From Chloracidobacterium sp. (lineage in GTDB: Bacteria > Acidobacteriota > Blastocatellia > Pyrinomonadales > Pyrinomonadaceae), in contig JADKKB010000005.1 in assembly GCA_016720705.1 (NCBI GenBank), positions 124,001-188,000 on the forward strand: a DNA stretch of 64,000 bases, read 5' to 3'. The notes under the pieces are model-generated. The model made no database searches, was not told where the DNA came from, and saw only the letters and a list, made by a program, of their open reading frames with translations. The translations under genes were made by a program, and so were the position numbers. This document shows, in pieces, positions 32,667 through 41,909 of the stretch. Numbering within the stretch: the first letter of the stretch is position 1; each line of letters opens with the position of its first letter.

Positions 32667-34997
32667 TCAGTGCGTATCATCCATAAAAAACACTAGTTTT
32701 CCGCCGTTTGTGATGTCGGCGTAGGTTATGTAGCGGCGGTTGAGGGGTTTGCCGTTTAGTTCGACTTTGGAGACGTAGACGTTTTTGTCGGATTGGTTGC
32801 GGGCCTCGATGGAGAGGCTTTTGCCGTTTTCTAGGTGGAGGGTGGCGGTTTTTATGGCGGGGGAGCCGAGTTGGTATTGGTCGGACGCGGGGGCGACGGG
32901 GTAGAAGCCGAGGGCGGAGAACAGATACCATGCGGACATCTGACCGCAGTCGTCGTTGCCGCCGAGTCCGTCTGGCGTAGGGTGGTATTGATTTTTTAGG
33001 ATCATGCGGACGCGTTCCTGCGTTTTCCACGGTGTGTCTGTCCAGTTGTAGAGATAGGCGACGTGGTGCGAGGGTTCGTTGCCGTGGATGTAGCCGCCGA
33101 TGATGCCTTCGCGGGTGATGTCTTCGGTTTCGGCGAAGAACGAGTCGGGCAGGTGCATCGTGAAAAGCTCGTCGAGGTGAGCGGAGAATTTTGCACGGCC
33201 GCCCATCATCTTGATCATCTGGTCAGGGTCGTGCGGGACGTAGAGGCTGTAGTTCCAGGCGTTGCCCTCGATAAAGCCCTGGCCTTCGGTCTTGAGCGGA
33301 TCGAACTTTTCATAGAATTTGCCGTCGGTCGTTTTCGGCCGTGTGAACCCGCTTGAGGTGTCGTAAACGTTTTTCCAATTCTCCGAGCGTTTGATGAACT
33401 CGTTGTAGATGTCATTGCGGTTAAGCTTTTTCGCCGCCTGAGCGATCGCCCAATCGTCGTAGGCGTATTCGAGAGTTTTCGAGACGGACGAGCCGTTTTT
33501 GTCCTCGGGCACGTAGCCGAGGTCAATGTAGTAGCCGAGGCCGTCGTAGTATCTGGTCTTCGCCGTCTGGACGGCAGCGTCGAGAGCTTTGTTTGCCTCA
33601 GTCCCTGTCAAATTACCCGTGATGATCGAATCGGCGACGACCGACACGCTGTGGTATCCGATCATGCACCAGTTTTCGTTAGCATAATGCGACCAAATGG
33701 GCAGCATATGTTCGGCGCTTTGGTCGTAATGGGCCATCATCGAGCGCACCATATCGCGGTTTCGTGTTGGCTGAATTATGTTGAACAGCGGGTGCAAGGC
33801 ACGGTAAGTATCCCAGAGCGAGAAAGTGGTGTAATTGGTGAATGAGTCGTCGTTCGAAAGAACGCCCTTACTTCGTGCGGGCTTCCGCAAAGAGTTATGG
33901 ACGTTTTGGTCCAGGCCTTTGTATTGGCCGTCGGTGTCCATGTAAACCGTAGGCGAAATGAACGCGTGATACATTGCCGTGTAGAAATTGGTCATCTCGC
34001 CTTTGTCGATTGTGGTGACGGCGATCTTGCTCAGCTCACGGTTCCAGGCAGCCTGGCCTTCGGATTTTACGCGTTCGAAATCCCAGTGCGGGATCTCGGC
34101 GGCCATATTCGCTTTCGCTCCTTCGGTTGAGACAGGTGAGAGGGCGAATTTTACTTTGATCTTTTCGTCCTTTTCGGTCTTGAAATCGAAATACGCACGC
34201 AGCTGTTTGCCCGCCATTTCGGGGAAGTTTTTGGTCTGGTCAAATTTTCGCCAGAAACCTTTGTAGTCTTCTTTGCCGAAATTTTTGACGCCGTAGCTCG
34301 TGAACGGTTTGGAAAATTCCATCGCGAAATAGACGGTCCGCGTGCGGGCCCAGCCGTTAGTCTGACGATAACCGACGATCGTATGATCGTTTTCGACGCG
34401 GGCGTACGTCCAGACGTTTTTGTCGTCGTAATTGTAGATGCCGTGCATCAGATCAAGGATGATGTGGGCGTTGTCCGATTTGGGGAAAGTGTATTGGTGA
34501 AAGCCGACGCGCGTTGTCGAGGTCATTTCGGCCAATATGTTGTCGTCCTCGAGCAGGACTTTATAATAGTCGGCCTCGGCGGTCTCGTTCGCGTGTGAGA
34601 ACGCCGAACGAAAACCGCTCTTCGGGTCGCCCTTTACGCCGGGCGTCATTTGGAGTTCGCCGACGGTCGGCATTACCAGAAAATCGCCAAGGTCGGAGTG
34701 GCCAGTTCCGCTAAAATGCGTGTGCGAAAACCCGACGATCTCGCTGTCGTCGTAGTTGTAACCGGAGCAATATTTGTAGGTGTCTTTATTATATTTGCCG
34801 CCTATCAAATACGGCTGCTCGTCTGTGTCCGGCGACAATTGCACAGAGCCAAACGGGACGGTCGCACCGGGATACGTGTGTCCCATTTTCTGCGTGCCGA
34901 TAAGCGGGTTGACGTAGCGCACGTAATTTTCGGAACGCTGTGCCGGAACTGAAAGGTACAGCAAGGCAATTAAAACGACGTGCGTGATGATTTTCAT
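32667..34997 (-). CDS. Exported GH92 alpha-mannosidase
   Basis: Glycoside hydrolase family 92, exo-acting calcium-dependent alpha-mannosidase, 776 aa with a signal peptide (MKIITHVVLIALLYLSVPAQ). The beta-sandwich N-domain starts YVRYVNPLIGTQKMGHTYPGATVPFG; keys are NPLIGT and PGATVPFG. GFSHTHFSGTGHSDLGDFLVMP lies near residue 95. The (alpha/alpha)6 barrel holds YDDWAIAQAAKKL, GNEPSHHVAYLYNW and GNDDCGQMSAWY, the family's substrate and catalytic region. It would trim mannose from glycans in the periplasm or outside. Length is normal. The gene is monocistronic apart from the trailing barstar gene. Confidence 0.92.
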   Translation of the reverse strand: MKIITHVVLIALLYLSVPAQRSENYVRYVNPLIGTQKMGHTYPGATVPFGSVQLSPDTDEQPYLIGGKYNKDTYKYCSGYNYDDSEIVGFSHTHFSGTGHSDLGDFLVMPTVGELQMTPGVKGDPKSGFRSAFSHANETAEADYYKVLLEDDNILAEMTSTTRVGFHQYTFPKSDNAHIILDLMHGIYNYDDKNVWTYARVENDHTIVGYRQTNGWARTRTVYFAMEFSKPFTSYGVKNFGKEDYKGFWRKFDQTKNFPEMAGKQLRAYFDFKTEKDEKIKVKFALSPVSTEGAKANMAAEIPHWDFERVKSEGQAAWNRELSKIAVTTIDKGEMTNFYTAMYHAFISPTVYMDTDGQYKGLDQNVHNSLRKPARSKGVLSNDDSFTNYTTFSLWDTYRALHPLFNIIQPTRNRDMVRSMMAHYDQSAEHMLPIWSHYANENWCMIGYHSVSVVADSIITGNLTGTEANKALDAAVQTAKTRYYDGLGYYIDLGYVPEDKNGSSVSKTLEYAYDDWAIAQAAKKLNRNDIYNEFIKRSENWKNVYDTSSGFTRPKTTDGKFYEKFDPLKTEGQGFIEGNAWNYSLYVPHDPDQMIKMMGGRAKFSAHLDELFTMHLPDSFFAETEDITREGIIGGYIHGNEPSHHVAYLYNWTDTPWKTQERVRMILKNQYHPTPDGLGGNDDCGQMSAWYLFSALGFYPVAPASDQYQLGSPAIKTATLHLENGKSLSIEARNQSDKNVYVSKVELNGKPLNRRYITYADITNGGKLVFFMDDTH

Positions 34998-35062
34998 TAT
35001 TTAGATCCCTTTTGATGGTCGACAAAGATCATTGTGAAGATTATTACAACAAGAATAATGAA

Positions 35063-35722
35063 TTACTTGAAGTAGAACACGGAGAATGCAAACAGGATCT
35101 GAGCAGCAAAGTACAGCGGCAATCCCCAGATACTGTTGACGATACTCCGCTCTACAAACCGATCGCGTGCAACCGAAATATCAGAAACTGTAAAAGCTAC
35201 CGCCGCAATGATGGCAATATATGAGCCGGAAGCCGCACTAACCGCCGCCGCAAGCGACGTCATTAAAACGATCGCAGCGATATATATCGGCACCGCGACC
35301 TTGTAAAACCCGTCCAGATGCGGCCATAACCAACGTAGCATCAATGCCCCAAATGCCGTCATTAAGACAAGTGCGACGCCCATCGCGGCGAGGTCGATAT
35401 TCTGAAAGGCAAAAGCCACTACAAAGCCAATATGTGCAAGCAGAAATGCGGCGATCCCAGCGGTCAAAAATACACTTCGTGCCGAAAGCAGCAGGACGTC
35501 ACCGACCCAACTGAAGATAAGTGCAGCCAGAATAGCTCGGCCATAAAATGTTGTCCCGGCACCATTCACGACGGCGGTCAATATAAATGCCGTGCTCGCC
35601 ACGACCTTGGCGGTTGCTCGAGTCAAGTGCGACCGTCGCCATTGTCCAAATACCGAAACGACCGAACCGATCAGGCACACTGCAACTAAAATTATTGTGA
35701 CTTCAGCGTTGATCATCGTCAT
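35063..35722 (-). CDS. YhhN/TMEM86-family membrane protein
   Basis: A 219-residue protein with 7-8 membrane helices. Family signatures are the KVVASTAFILTAVVNG helix, the acidic FSWVGDVLLL and the C-terminal TVSDISVARDRFV, followed by SIWGLPLYFAAQILFAFSV. The conserved Asp residues in the second and sixth helices form the putative active site. Animal TMEM86 proteins are lysoplasmalogenases; bacterial YhhN proteins are not well tested. It is divergent from miaA with 28 bases between likely starts. Confidence 0.85.
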   Translation of the reverse strand: MTMINAEVTIILVAVCLIGSVVSVFGQWRRSHLTRATAKVVASTAFILTAVVNGAGTTFYGRAILAALIFSWVGDVLLLSARSVFLTAGIAAFLLAHIGFVVAFAFQNIDLAAMGVALVLMTAFGALMLRWLWPHLDGFYKVAVPIYIAAIVLMTSLAAAVSAASGSYIAIIAAVAFTVSDISVARDRFVERSIVNSIWGLPLYFAAQILFAFSVFYFK

Positions 35723-35750
35723 TTCGTCCCGTGATATTATAGGCTCAGTT

Positions 35751-36704
35751 GTGAAAGAGAGAACAGAGCGGAGTTCAATTTATGCGATCGCAGGTCCGAC
35801 GGCGTCTGGGAAGACCGCTCTTGGGGTCGAATTGGCGTTAAGGATCGGCGGCGAGGTCGTCAACTTCGATTCGGTCCAGATCTACAAGGGCATTAAACTC
35901 GCCACGGCAAAACCATCCACCGAAGAAATGCGTGGTGTGCCGCATCATCTGATCGATTACGTCGATCCGAATGTGAACTACACGGCTGCAGATTGGGCGA
36001 GCGATGCTTCGGCAAAGATCGTTGAGATCGAGGGTCGTGGCAATGTGCCGATACTAGTTGGCGGCACCGGATTTTATTTGCGGACGCTGCGTCAGCCTTT
36101 GTTCGACAGCCCAAAAACCGACGCGGCGTTGCGTGAAAAGCTGCGTGCAGAGCATAAAGAGCACGGGCCGGAATACCTTCATCAAATGCTCGCAAAGCTT
36201 GACCCGGAAGCCGCGGCGAAAATCCCTGAGCGTGATTATGCCCGCTCGATGCGTGGTCTTGAGGTTTATTATCAGACCGGAAAACCTATTTCCGAGCATC
36301 AGCCAAACCGCGAAGAGCCGCCGGAATTTGCGAAGCGAATTCGTCTGTTTGTTCTCAATCCCGATCGCAAACATCTTTATGAAAAGATAAATGTCCGGAC
36401 CGAGCAGCATTTCGCATCGGGTTTGATCGACGAGGTGAAACAATTGCGCGTGGGGGGCGTTAAAGACAATACGAACGCACTCGGTGCCCACGCGTATCGG
36501 CGCGTATGTGAATATCTGAGGGGCGAACGAACACTCAGTGAAGCGATCGAAAGATCGCAGCAAGATGTCCGAAACTATGCCAAGCGGCAGTTGACCTGGT
36601 TTCGCCGGGAGCCAGGCGTTATTTGGCTGGACGGATTTGGCTCGGCTGGCGGAATGGTTGATCGGATATTGACAGATGACCCGATTTTGTCGATCGGGAA
36701 ATGA
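35751..36704 (+). CDS. miaA: tRNA dimethylallyltransferase MiaA
   Basis: Transfers dimethylallyl to N6 of A37 in tRNAs reading UNN codons. P-loop AIAGPTASGKTALGVELA, the FDSVQIYKG and HHLIDYVDPN segments, and VGGTGFYLRTL are all intact. KRQLTWFRREPGVIWL lies near the C-terminus. I chose GTG at 35751 (about 317 aa, the family length); the frame stays open to an ATG at 35592, but that start would lie inside the divergent yhhN gene. It substitutes as the first gene of miaA-hfq-tmk-holB, a common arrangement. The tRNA-Leu(UAA) at 62155 is one of its expected substrates. Confidence 0.93.
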   Translation: MKERTERSSIYAIAGPTASGKTALGVELALRIGGEVVNFDSVQIYKGIKLATAKPSTEEMRGVPHHLIDYVDPNVNYTAADWASDASAKIVEIEGRGNVPILVGGTGFYLRTLRQPLFDSPKTDAALREKLRAEHKEHGPEYLHQMLAKLDPEAAAKIPERDYARSMRGLEVYYQTGKPISEHQPNREEPPEFAKRIRLFVLNPDRKHLYEKINVRTEQHFASGLIDEVKQLRVGGVKDNTNALGAHAYRRVCEYLRGERTLSEAIERSQQDVRNYAKRQLTWFRREPGVIWLDGFGSAGGMVDRILTDDPILSIGK

Positions 36705-36726
36705 AATAACTGAGGGTATCGGAATT

Positions 36727-36735
36727 TGTTATACT
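36727..36735 (+). promoter_or_regulatory. Possible extended -10 promoter for hfq
   Basis: TGTTATACT contains an extended -10 (TGn-TATACT) in the 85-base gap between miaA and hfq. There is no good -35. It would give hfq its own transcription start, as known for hfq in enterobacteria. Confidence 0.4.
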
Positions 36736-36789
36736 AGACGATAATTTCGGCGTTAACGGTGGTCATTTAGGCGCAACGAGGAATAAGCT

Positions 36790-37023
36790 ATGGAAAAGCA
36801 GGCTGCTCAAAATATTCAGGACGCATTTTTGAATTCGGCAAGGCGTGAACGGATCACCGTAGTTGTACATCTGCTTCCGGGATCGACCGTATCCGGCCGT
36901 ATCAAGAGTTTTGATAAGTTTTCGGTGTTGCTCGATGTTGGCGGGCCGGACGTTTTGATCTTCAAACACGCGATTTCATCCATTTCACAGGAGAGGCGTC
37001 CACAGCCTGTTCAGGCTTCTTGA
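36790..37023 (+). CDS. hfq: RNA chaperone Hfq
   Basis: Sm-like hexameric RNA chaperone, 77 aa. The Sm1 region (residues 23-45, VHLLPGSTVSGRIKSFDKFSVLL) contains the conserved D of FDKFS, and Sm2 ends FKHAISSI, close to the family YKHAIST. The N-terminal QNIQDAFLNSARRERI is typical. The C-terminal tail is short (about 10 residues), as in non-enteric Hfq. An AGGA box sits 8 bases before ATG. Its TGA overlaps the TTG start of tmk by three bases. Confidence 0.93.
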   Translation: MEKQAAQNIQDAFLNSARRERITVVVHLLPGSTVSGRIKSFDKFSVLLDVGGPDVLIFKHAISSISQERRPQPVQAS

Positions 37024-37655
37024 AAGGAAGATTTATAACCTTTGAGGGAATCGACGGTAGCGGAAAATCAACACAGTTGAGAATGCTCGCCGCCATTCTG
37101 CGTGAGCGCGGCATCGATGTGATCACTACTTGCGAACCGGGCGGAACGCCGCTCGGCAAGCACCTTCGTTCGGCGTTTTTGGAAACCGAGGAAACCGTAG
37201 CACCGCTGGCCGAGCTCTTGCTATTTGCCGCAGACCGGGCGCAACACGTTGAATTCTTAATTCGACCGTCGATAGCAGGAGGTCGCGTGGTGATTTCAGA
37301 CCGATATGCTGACGCAACCGAGGCATATCAGGGCGCGGGGCGGGGTTTTCCGAGTGAGACGATCCGACAAGTGATAGATCTCGCAACCGGTGGACTCAAA
37401 CCTGATCTTACGTTATTTTTCGATATCTCGGTTGACGACGCGTTTGGACGAATGACTGCCCGTGACGCCTCGGGCGGTAAACGGAATCGAATGGATCTGG
37501 AAAAGGCAGAGTTTTACCAACGGGTGCGTGACGAGTATTTCGCCATCGCAAAGCGTGAGCCTGAGCGATTTATAGTGATCGATGCCGCCCGGTCTAAGAC
37601 TGAGATCCAGCACGATGTAACACAGGCGGTGATGGGCCTTTTGGGAAACAATTGA
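37020..37655 (+). CDS. tmk: Thymidylate kinase
   Basis: Phosphorylates dTMP to dTDP. P-loop FEGIDGSGKSTQ at residues 8-19, the DR(Y/H) motif in VVISDRYADATEAYQGAGRG (keys SDRYADA and YQGAGRG) and a lid region near ASGGKRNRMDLE. The start is TTG at 37020, sharing the ATGA-like TTGA overlap with hfq; the P-loop lies too near the N-terminus for any downstream start. 211 aa is normal. Confidence 0.93.
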   Translation: MKGRFITFEGIDGSGKSTQLRMLAAILRERGIDVITTCEPGGTPLGKHLRSAFLETEETVAPLAELLLFAADRAQHVEFLIRPSIAGGRVVISDRYADATEAYQGAGRGFPSETIRQVIDLATGGLKPDLTLFFDISVDDAFGRMTARDASGGKRNRMDLEKAEFYQRVRDEYFAIAKREPERFIVIDAARSKTEIQHDVTQAVMGLLGNN

Positions 37656-37690
37656 CAGCTCGGCCTTTCGATCAGATCAATTAACTTCAA

Positions 37691-38722
37691 ATGTTTGACA
37701 CACTCGTCGGAAACGATCAAGTCAAAGCTATCATTCGACGTTTGATGGCGGGTGGGCGTGTGCCTAATTCGCTCCTGTTCGCCGGTGACGAGGGTGTCGG
37801 TAAGCGGCAGTTCGCGATCGAGATCGCCCGTTCGTTTGTTTGCACCGAACCGAATGATGCTACGGCGTGTCGCGTATGTTCAGCGTGTCGGCGAGTGGAT
37901 AAATTTGTTATACCGCCGAGCGAAAAAGGTGATGACTACGACCGGGTCTTTTTTTCAGACCATCCGGACGTCGGCACCGTCGTGCCATTCAAACGAAACG
38001 TCCGGATCGGCAGTATACGTGCTCTGGAGCGCGAGGCTAACTACAATCCGTTTGAGGCTAAGGCACGATTCTTTATTGTAGATGCTGCGGAGAAGATGGC
38101 TGATCCGGCAGCGAATGCGCTGTTGAAAACGCTTGAAGAACCGCCGCCGACCACGCATATTTTTCTGATCACGTCACGGCCCGATTCGTTGCTGCCGACG
38201 ATCAGATCGCGATGTCAGATGTTGCGGTTTGCACCGGTCGAAATAGACAAGGTCGAACGATATCTGATCGACGAGCGAGCTTTCACGCACGACGAGGCGC
38301 ACATCGCAGCCAAACTCTCGAGGGGCAGCATCGGACGGGCTGTTTCGATCAATGTAGAAAAGTTTCGAGCACGCCGCGAACGAATGCTCACGGTTTTGAA
38401 AAGCTCGATCGGCAATATTGATCGGACTGAGCTTTTACGTACCTCCGAAGAATTGCAGGATGCTAAGAATAAAGAGACGTTTGAAGAGAACCTCGAGATA
38501 CTTGAGACACTGATCCACGATATTTGGATATTGAAGATGAGTGGAGATGCCGGCAAATTAGTGAATACTGACCAACTCGACGAGATTACGAATCTGGCTG
38601 AAAAAGCACCGGAAGATTTGGCTGGCTGGCTGGAAATGACTGAAAAACTCCGTCAGGAACTGGCAGTCAATATTAATAGAAAAGTTGCGACCGATGCTCT
38701 TTTTATGTCGATGGCAGGTTGA
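37691..38722 (+). CDS. holB: DNA polymerase III subunit delta' (HolB)
   Basis: Clamp-loader AAA+ subunit, 343 aa. Walker A-like GDEGVGKRQFA, a zinc module (CTEPNDATACRVCSACRRVDKF; Cys spaced C-x9-C-x2-C-x2-C), and the sensor 1 / SRC region (LLKTLEEPPPTTHIFLIT, TIRSRCQMLRF) are intact. The collar-like C-terminal helices follow. It is 35 bases after tmk, the common tmk-holB arrangement. Confidence 0.92.
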   Translation: MFDTLVGNDQVKAIIRRLMAGGRVPNSLLFAGDEGVGKRQFAIEIARSFVCTEPNDATACRVCSACRRVDKFVIPPSEKGDDYDRVFFSDHPDVGTVVPFKRNVRIGSIRALEREANYNPFEAKARFFIVDAAEKMADPAANALLKTLEEPPPTTHIFLITSRPDSLLPTIRSRCQMLRFAPVEIDKVERYLIDERAFTHDEAHIAAKLSRGSIGRAVSINVEKFRARRERMLTVLKSSIGNIDRTELLRTSEELQDAKNKETFEENLEILETLIHDIWILKMSGDAGKLVNTDQLDEITNLAEKAPEDLAGWLEMTEKLRQELAVNINRKVATDALFMSMAG

Positions 38723-38754
38723 AATCCTTTTTCAAGAGTGCGAGATTGTAAATA

Positions 38755-39195
38755 ATGCGAACTGAGATCAACTTGCCGGGATTCGCCATTTCGCCGCTGT
38801 CGGAGCGTATTCTGGCGGGCGCTGGGGCGTCGGCTATCGCCGTGGGTTCGGCACTCGTCGCCTATTTTGACCCGACAAAGATCTCGGTGCTTCCCATTTG
38901 TCCACTATTTTCGGTTACGGGCATCGCCTGCCCGGGCTGCGGCTTAACACGTGGTTTTCACGCGCTATTTCACGGCGATATAATTTCGGCAATAGACTTT
39001 AATTTGCTGGTGCCGGTCTGGGCAGTGATCTTTGCTTACGTTGTACTATCGTTATCGCTTTTATCGATTCGGGGTCGCGGCTTGCGGATGTGGGTGACGG
39101 ACCCAAAGTTTCTCTGGGGATTCCTGATCGTACTCGTTATATTCGGTATTTTACGAAATATTCCCGTTTATCCACTGACTTTCTTGTTTCCGTGA
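38755..39195 (+). CDS. DUF2752 membrane protein
   Basis: A 146-residue protein with three hydrophobic segments (about 22-42, 85-108 and 120-140). The family signature CPLFSVTGIACPGCGLTRGF is complete, in which CPGCGLTRG carries two of the three conserved Cys residues. DUF2752 proteins are widespread and have no known function; metal binding by the Cys cluster is a guess. It lies 32 bases after holB and is likely the last gene of the block, ending before a bidirectional hairpin. Confidence 0.88.
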   Translation: MRTEINLPGFAISPLSERILAGAGASAIAVGSALVAYFDPTKISVLPICPLFSVTGIACPGCGLTRGFHALFHGDIISAIDFNLLVPVWAVIFAYVVLSLSLLSIRGRGLRMWVTDPKFLWGFLIVLVIFGILRNIPVYPLTFLFP

Positions 39196-39237
39196 TCACA
39201 AAAGCATAAATACGGCCGCAATGTAGCCGATCAGAAC

Positions 39238-39266
39238 CGAGTTTTCATCATTTTGATAAAAACTCG
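39238..39266. terminator. Bidirectional hairpin between DUF2752 and ispG
   Basis: CGAGTTTT (39238-39245) pairs with AAAACTCG (39259-39266). The genes on each side converge, so a shared terminator is expected. The stem is short and A/T-rich. Confidence 0.5.
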
Positions 39267-39286
39267 CTAATTTACGTATCCGGACA

Positions 39287-40396
39287 CTAATTTATTTGAA
39301 CAAGCGGTTTGTCAGCTCCGAGCGGTTTGGCGTTTGCGCCTTCCTTTCGCAGTAATTCGACCTCTTTAACAAACTCTTCGACGATGTCCGCACCTGATAC
39401 CTTTCTCATTGGGACGCCGTCCTTAAATATCATTCCGACCTGTCGCCCAAAAGTTATACCGAGCTGTGAATCGTGAGCTTCGCCCGGACCGTTAACAGCG
39501 CAGCCCATTATTGACAGATGTAGCGGTTCCTCGACGTGAGCCAGACGGCGCTCGACCTCGGTGACGATCTCGACGAAATTATCGACGTCGAGTCGTCCGC
39601 ACGTCGGACAGGCGACGACCGTGACGCCGCGTTTGCGGAGTTCGAGTGATTTTAGAATTTCCCATCCGACACGCACTTCTTCGTGCGGTTCGGCAGCGAG
39701 CGATACGCGGATCGTGTCACCGATGCCTTCGTTAAGTAAAATTCCCAGTCCGATCGCGGATTTGATCGTGCCGCCGAACGGGGTTCCGGCCTCGGTCACG
39801 CCTAGATGAAGCGGATAATCCACCTGCGCGGCCATCATCCGATAGGCCGCCACCATACGGTTGACATCGGACGCCTTGAGCGAAATGATCGTGTTGTCAA
39901 AGCCTAGGTCTTCGAGTATTCGTATATGCCGCAGACCACTTTCCACTATGGCTTCCGGCGTTGCAGAACCGTATTTTTTCAAAAGGTCCTTTTCGAGCGA
40001 CCCGCCATTGACGCCGATACGGATAGGGACCTTTTGAGCCTCAGCCGCTCGGACCACCTCACGGACGCGGTCGATATGCCCGATATTGCCGGGATTAATT
40101 CGGAGTTTGTCGATGCCTGCGTCCAGAGCCTTGAGGGCGAGTTTGTAATGAAAGTGAATGTCAGCGACGATCGGTACGTTGGTGCGTTTGCGGATCTCGT
40201 ACATCGCCGCCGCGGCATCGTCGTCAGGCACAGCGATCCGGACGATCTCGCATCCCGCCTCGACCATCTCGTCGATCTGGCGAAGCGTGCCGTCAACATC
40301 GGTCGTGTCGGTCTTGGTCATCGATTGAACGACGACCGGTGCGCCGCCGCCGATCTGGATATCTCGAACCTTGACGGCTCTGGTAATTCTAGGCAT
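39287..40396 (-). CDS. ispG: 4-hydroxy-3-methylbut-2-en-1-yl diphosphate synthase IspG
   Basis: Fe-S enzyme of the MEP isoprenoid pathway. N-terminal TIM-barrel motifs are VQSMTKTDTTDVDGTL and PLHLGVTEAG. The C-terminal cluster ligands are in VVACPTCGRLD (two Cys) and SIMGCAVNGPGEA (third Cys), with the Glu ligand downstream. At 369 aa it is the short, single-domain bacterial form. It follows rseP by 5 bases and dxr further upstream; dxr and ispG are two steps of the same pathway. Confidence 0.95.
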   Translation of the reverse strand: MPRITRAVKVRDIQIGGGAPVVVQSMTKTDTTDVDGTLRQIDEMVEAGCEIVRIAVPDDDAAAAMYEIRKRTNVPIVADIHFHYKLALKALDAGIDKLRINPGNIGHIDRVREVVRAAEAQKVPIRIGVNGGSLEKDLLKKYGSATPEAIVESGLRHIRILEDLGFDNTIISLKASDVNRMVAAYRMMAAQVDYPLHLGVTEAGTPFGGTIKSAIGLGILLNEGIGDTIRVSLAAEPHEEVRVGWEILKSLELRKRGVTVVACPTCGRLDVDNFVEIVTEVERRLAHVEEPLHLSIMGCAVNGPGEAHDSQLGITFGRQVGMIFKDGVPMRKVSGADIVEEFVKEVELLRKEGANAKPLGADKPLVQIN

Positions 40397-40401
40397 AAAT
40401 T

Positions 40402-41826
40402 CTACTTTTTCTGTTCAGCTGCCGGCTTATCCGAAGATGTGCCCCAGTTTGACGCAATTCGCGAAAAATCGAGGAAAAACACAAATGCCATCAGCACGAG
40501 GATCATTGCGAGTCCGGTCAACTGTATTCGCTCTTTGGCCACCATCGAAAGCGTTTTACCGAACCAGGACATTACCTTGTCGATAGCGAGGACCATTATT
40601 TGGCCACCGTCCAGCATCGGTATGGGCAGCAAATTGAAGATACCCAAACTGAGGCTGATGACCGTTAGGATAAGGAAAAACCCCTCGGCTCCCATCAAGC
40701 GCGTTGCCTCGGCCGATTGCTGAAAAATGCCGACCGGGCCTCCCAGTCCAGAATCCTTGACCGAGCGGTTGCCGGAAAAGACCTGGCCGAGCACGGATCC
40801 CGTAGCCTTAAGGTTTTCCCAATTAGTTCCGAAGGCGTGTTCGACCGCCATCGAGACAGATGCCTTTTCGAGCGGTAGGTCTGGCCGTGTAAAGCCGAAG
40901 CCGAGACGTTCCGTGCCATCTTCGAGCTTTCGAACAGTCGCCGTCAATGTCAGTGGATTCCCCTCGCGCTCTATAAGAATGCTAATTGGAGCAGATTTGT
41001 ATTTTTGAACCAGCGTACTCGCCTGCTGATTATTACGGATAGATTCTCCGTTAAAAGACACGATGCGGTCGCCCGGCTTCAGTCCTGCTTCATCGGCCGG
41101 CGTGCCCGGTTGGACGAGGCCGACTACGACGGGCACTGCGCCCATATCCGGTTCGGCGTCGAGCATACCCGCCTTTTGGCCGGCAAAAACATCTTCTTTA
41201 CGCGGTGTGATCGCAAGCTCAATTCGCTGGCCATTACGTTGTACGACTAGCGGAAGACTGCGGTCGGGATTGATCCCGGCCTCGACCGATATGTTTCGCC
41301 ACGTCGGATTTTCCACGCCGTTGAAAGATACGATACGATCGCCGACCTGAATTCCGGCGGTTGCCGCCGCACCTTCGGCCCTGACCGATCCGATCACCGG
41401 AGCCGGAACAGACGGGATTCCCTGAACCAAAGCCATACCGAACGGGATCGAGAATGCCAGTACGAGATTCATAAACGGCCCGCCCAGCATTACCAAAAAC
41501 TTTTGCCAGCGTGGGCGAAGCTCGTAGAGTTCCGACTCCGGCACCTTCTCAGTCGTATCGTCTTTGCCCTCGAGCGGGCCGGTCGCTTCGTCACCGTATA
41601 GTTTTACATAAGCTCCGAGAGGGATGGCGCTAATGCGGTAATCCGTATGGCCGCGCTTAAATCCCCATATTCGAGGCCCGAGACCAAAAAACGAATAAGC
41701 CTCGACCCGCATTCCGAAAAACTTGGCGACGATAAAGTGGCCAAATTCGTGAATGTTGATCGCGATCCCCAGAATCGCGAGCGGTACCAGGACGTAGTAA
41801 AAAGCTGTAATTAAAATCCCTTCCAT
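40402..41826 (-). CDS. rseP: RseP-type site-2 zinc metalloprotease
   Basis: Intramembrane protease that cleaves anti-sigma factor or signal peptides. Zn motif INIHEFGHFIVAK (HExxH as HEFGH) is in the first membrane helix and LLPIPMLDGGQ supplies the third ligand Asp in the last part. Two PDZ domains lie between (GIQVGDRIVSFNGVENP and GLKPGDRIVSFNGESI; note the duplicated PGDRIVSFNG core). The start at 41826 gives MEGILITAF; an in-frame ATG at 41847 is 7 codons upstream. Total 474 aa. Flanked by dxr and ispG on the same strand, as in many bacteria. Confidence 0.93.
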   Translation of the reverse strand: MEGILITAFYYVLVPLAILGIAINIHEFGHFIVAKFFGMRVEAYSFFGLGPRIWGFKRGHTDYRISAIPLGAYVKLYGDEATGPLEGKDDTTEKVPESELYELRPRWQKFLVMLGGPFMNLVLAFSIPFGMALVQGIPSVPAPVIGSVRAEGAAATAGIQVGDRIVSFNGVENPTWRNISVEAGINPDRSLPLVVQRNGQRIELAITPRKEDVFAGQKAGMLDAEPDMGAVPVVVGLVQPGTPADEAGLKPGDRIVSFNGESIRNNQQASTLVQKYKSAPISILIEREGNPLTLTATVRKLEDGTERLGFGFTRPDLPLEKASVSMAVEHAFGTNWENLKATGSVLGQVFSGNRSVKDSGLGGPVGIFQQSAEATRLMGAEGFFLILTVISLSLGIFNLLPIPMLDGGQIMVLAIDKVMSWFGKTLSMVAKERIQLTGLAMILVLMAFVFFLDFSRIASNWGTSSDKPAAEQKK

Positions 41827-41909
41827 AATATAGCCGATTCGATTCAACCGCCTCGGCGAGCGTTGTAAGTAAAAGTTTAGAGGGGCACTGCCGGTGAGTC
41901 AACCTAATT

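Noticed and set aside
39926..40723. 265-codon plus-strand frame
   Set aside because: Antisense to ispG and rseP.
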